Assembly (NCBI GenBank): GCA_900770845.1 | Contig: CAAGLS010000199.1 | Location: 1 to 6,556, forward strand | Direction: 5' to 3' | Length of the DNA: 6,556 nucleotides | DNA from: an uncultured Prevotella sp. | GTDB lineage: Bacteria > Bacteroidota > Bacteroidia > Bacteroidales > Bacteroidaceae | In this document: piece after piece, positions 6,246 through 6,556 of the stretch | How positions within the stretch are numbered: position 1 is the stretch's first letter | Layout: each line of letters begins with the position of its first letter | Program-made: the position numbers and the translations under genes | The notes under the pieces: model-generated | Told to the model about the DNA's origin: nothing | Databases searched by the model: none | What the model saw: only the letters and a program-made list of their open reading frames with translations

Positions 6246-6257
6246 GAAAACGTTTTC
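6246..6257. promoter_or_regulatory. 12-base palindrome resembling a LacI/GalR operator
   Basis: GAAAACGTTTTC is a perfect palindrome with the central AANCGNTT pattern and outer G and C typical of LacI/GalR-family operators. It lies between the likely GH18 start point (about 6266) and the GH18 ATG, where a bound repressor would block transcription. No LacI-type gene is in the window. Chance occurrence in an AT-rich region is possible. Confidence 0.45.
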
Positions 6258-6272
6258 GCTCGCTAATGATTG

Positions 6273-6280
6273 CAAATATA
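6273..6280 (-). promoter_or_regulatory. -7 box for the GH18 gene
   Basis: TATATTTG on the minus strand matches TAnnTTTG. The -33 position has no TTG, so a weak or activator-dependent promoter is likely. Start near 6266, leader of about 60 bases. Confidence 0.5.
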
Positions 6281-6351
6281 GTGATATTTTGTTAGAACAG
6301 AGTATGAAATCGCATAAAATTGAAGTTTTCATTAAATATTCGACTGAAAGT

Positions 6352-6382
6352 TTGGAAGTTTCAAAATTAATGTTTAAGTTTG
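6352..6382 (+). promoter_or_regulatory. Bacteroidetes-type promoter for the exported protein at 6451
   Basis: TTG (6352-6354), 20 bases, TAAGTTTG (6375-6382): a full consensus match with the gap seen at the other two strong promoters here. Transcription would begin near 6388, giving a leader of about 60 bases. Confidence 0.7.
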
Positions 6383-6450
6383 CAACAGAATCTAAAAGAA
6401 ACGGATAAAGCGAACGAATAAACAACTAACATACTATTCCAATAAATCGC

Positions 6451-6556
6451 ATGAAGAAGAAAAACACTCGATTCAGTTACACCCTACGTGGCGGTGTAAT
6501 GGCTGCGATGCTCACAGTGGCATGCACAGCGAGTGCCCAGAACCAGACGGTGAAGG
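6451..6556 (+). CDS. N-terminus of an exported protein, possibly a SusC/RagA-type TonB-dependent receptor (partial)
   Basis: Only 35 codons are inside the window. MKKKNTRFSYTLRGGVMAAM is a basic start leading into a hydrophobic stretch that ends ACTASA before QNQTVK, so signal peptidase I would cut after ASA. Many Bacteroidales SusC/RagA receptors begin their mature part with Q-x-x-T-V-K/S-G, the first strand of a carboxypeptidase-regulatory-like domain, and QNQTVKG would fit, but the sequence ends there. A lipoprotein reading (TVAC) is less good because the -3 residue is Thr. A strong promoter stands upstream. The gene is well supported; the family is a guess based on a short motif and the neighbouring glycosidase. 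Confidence 0.75.
   Translation, partial: MKKKNTRFSYTLRGGVMAAMLTVACTASAQNQTVK

Noticed and set aside
5946..6425. 159-codon minus-strand frame covering the GH18 promoter region
   Set aside because: It is in a different frame from the clear signal peptide of the GH18 gene and runs over its promoter; no recognisable protein.

Overview
The window looks like chromosomal DNA of a Bacteroidales bacterium, most likely a Prevotellaceae member (Prevotella/Segatella type). Support comes from the protein families (an M49 dipeptidyl peptidase III with the HECLGH variant motif, a short stand-alone AraC-type regulator, a Wza-type export lipoprotein, and an exported protein ending its signal peptide in ASAQNQTVK). 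It also comes from promoters of the Bacteroidetes kind (TTG, 20 bases, TAnnTTTG) and the near absence of Shine-Dalgarno sequences. The genus is an inference.

Layout, left to right. Bases 2-601 (minus) hold the N-terminal 200 residues of a polysaccharide export lipoprotein that runs off the left edge and has its own promoter at 642-672. Bases 713-1315 and 1349-3283 (both minus) form a likely two-gene unit: dipeptidyl peptidase III first, then an AlkD-like HEAT-repeat protein 33 bases downstream. A hairpin at 3309-3339 separates this unit from an AraC-type regulator at 3410-3946 (minus), which has a well-formed promoter at 4042-4072. About 700 bases without a credible gene follow (roughly 4073-4747). 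They are rich in inverted repeats: 10-base-phased CACNAATC motifs, a CCTAATTTA inverted repeat, four tandem 22-base palindromic units and three GC-rich hairpins. Bases 4748-6205 (minus) encode an exported GH18 glycosidase with intact catalytic motif and an extra C-terminal domain that resembles ThuA/glutamine-amidotransferase-like folds. A divergent 245-base intergenic region carries promoters for both directions and a 12-base palindrome of LacI-operator type. The start of an exported protein, possibly a SusC/RagA-type receptor, begins at 6451 (plus) and runs off the right edge.

How the parts may work together: the GH18 enzyme and the divergent exported protein could be the edge of a glycan-use locus for chitin-like or N-acetylglucosamine-containing glycans. 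The peptidase/AlkD pair is housekeeping (peptide turnover and possibly nucleic-acid binding), and the left-edge gene belongs to a capsule or exopolysaccharide cluster. I do not see a clear undescribed multi-gene system. The most unusual items are the palindromic repeat block and the GH18 C-terminal domain.
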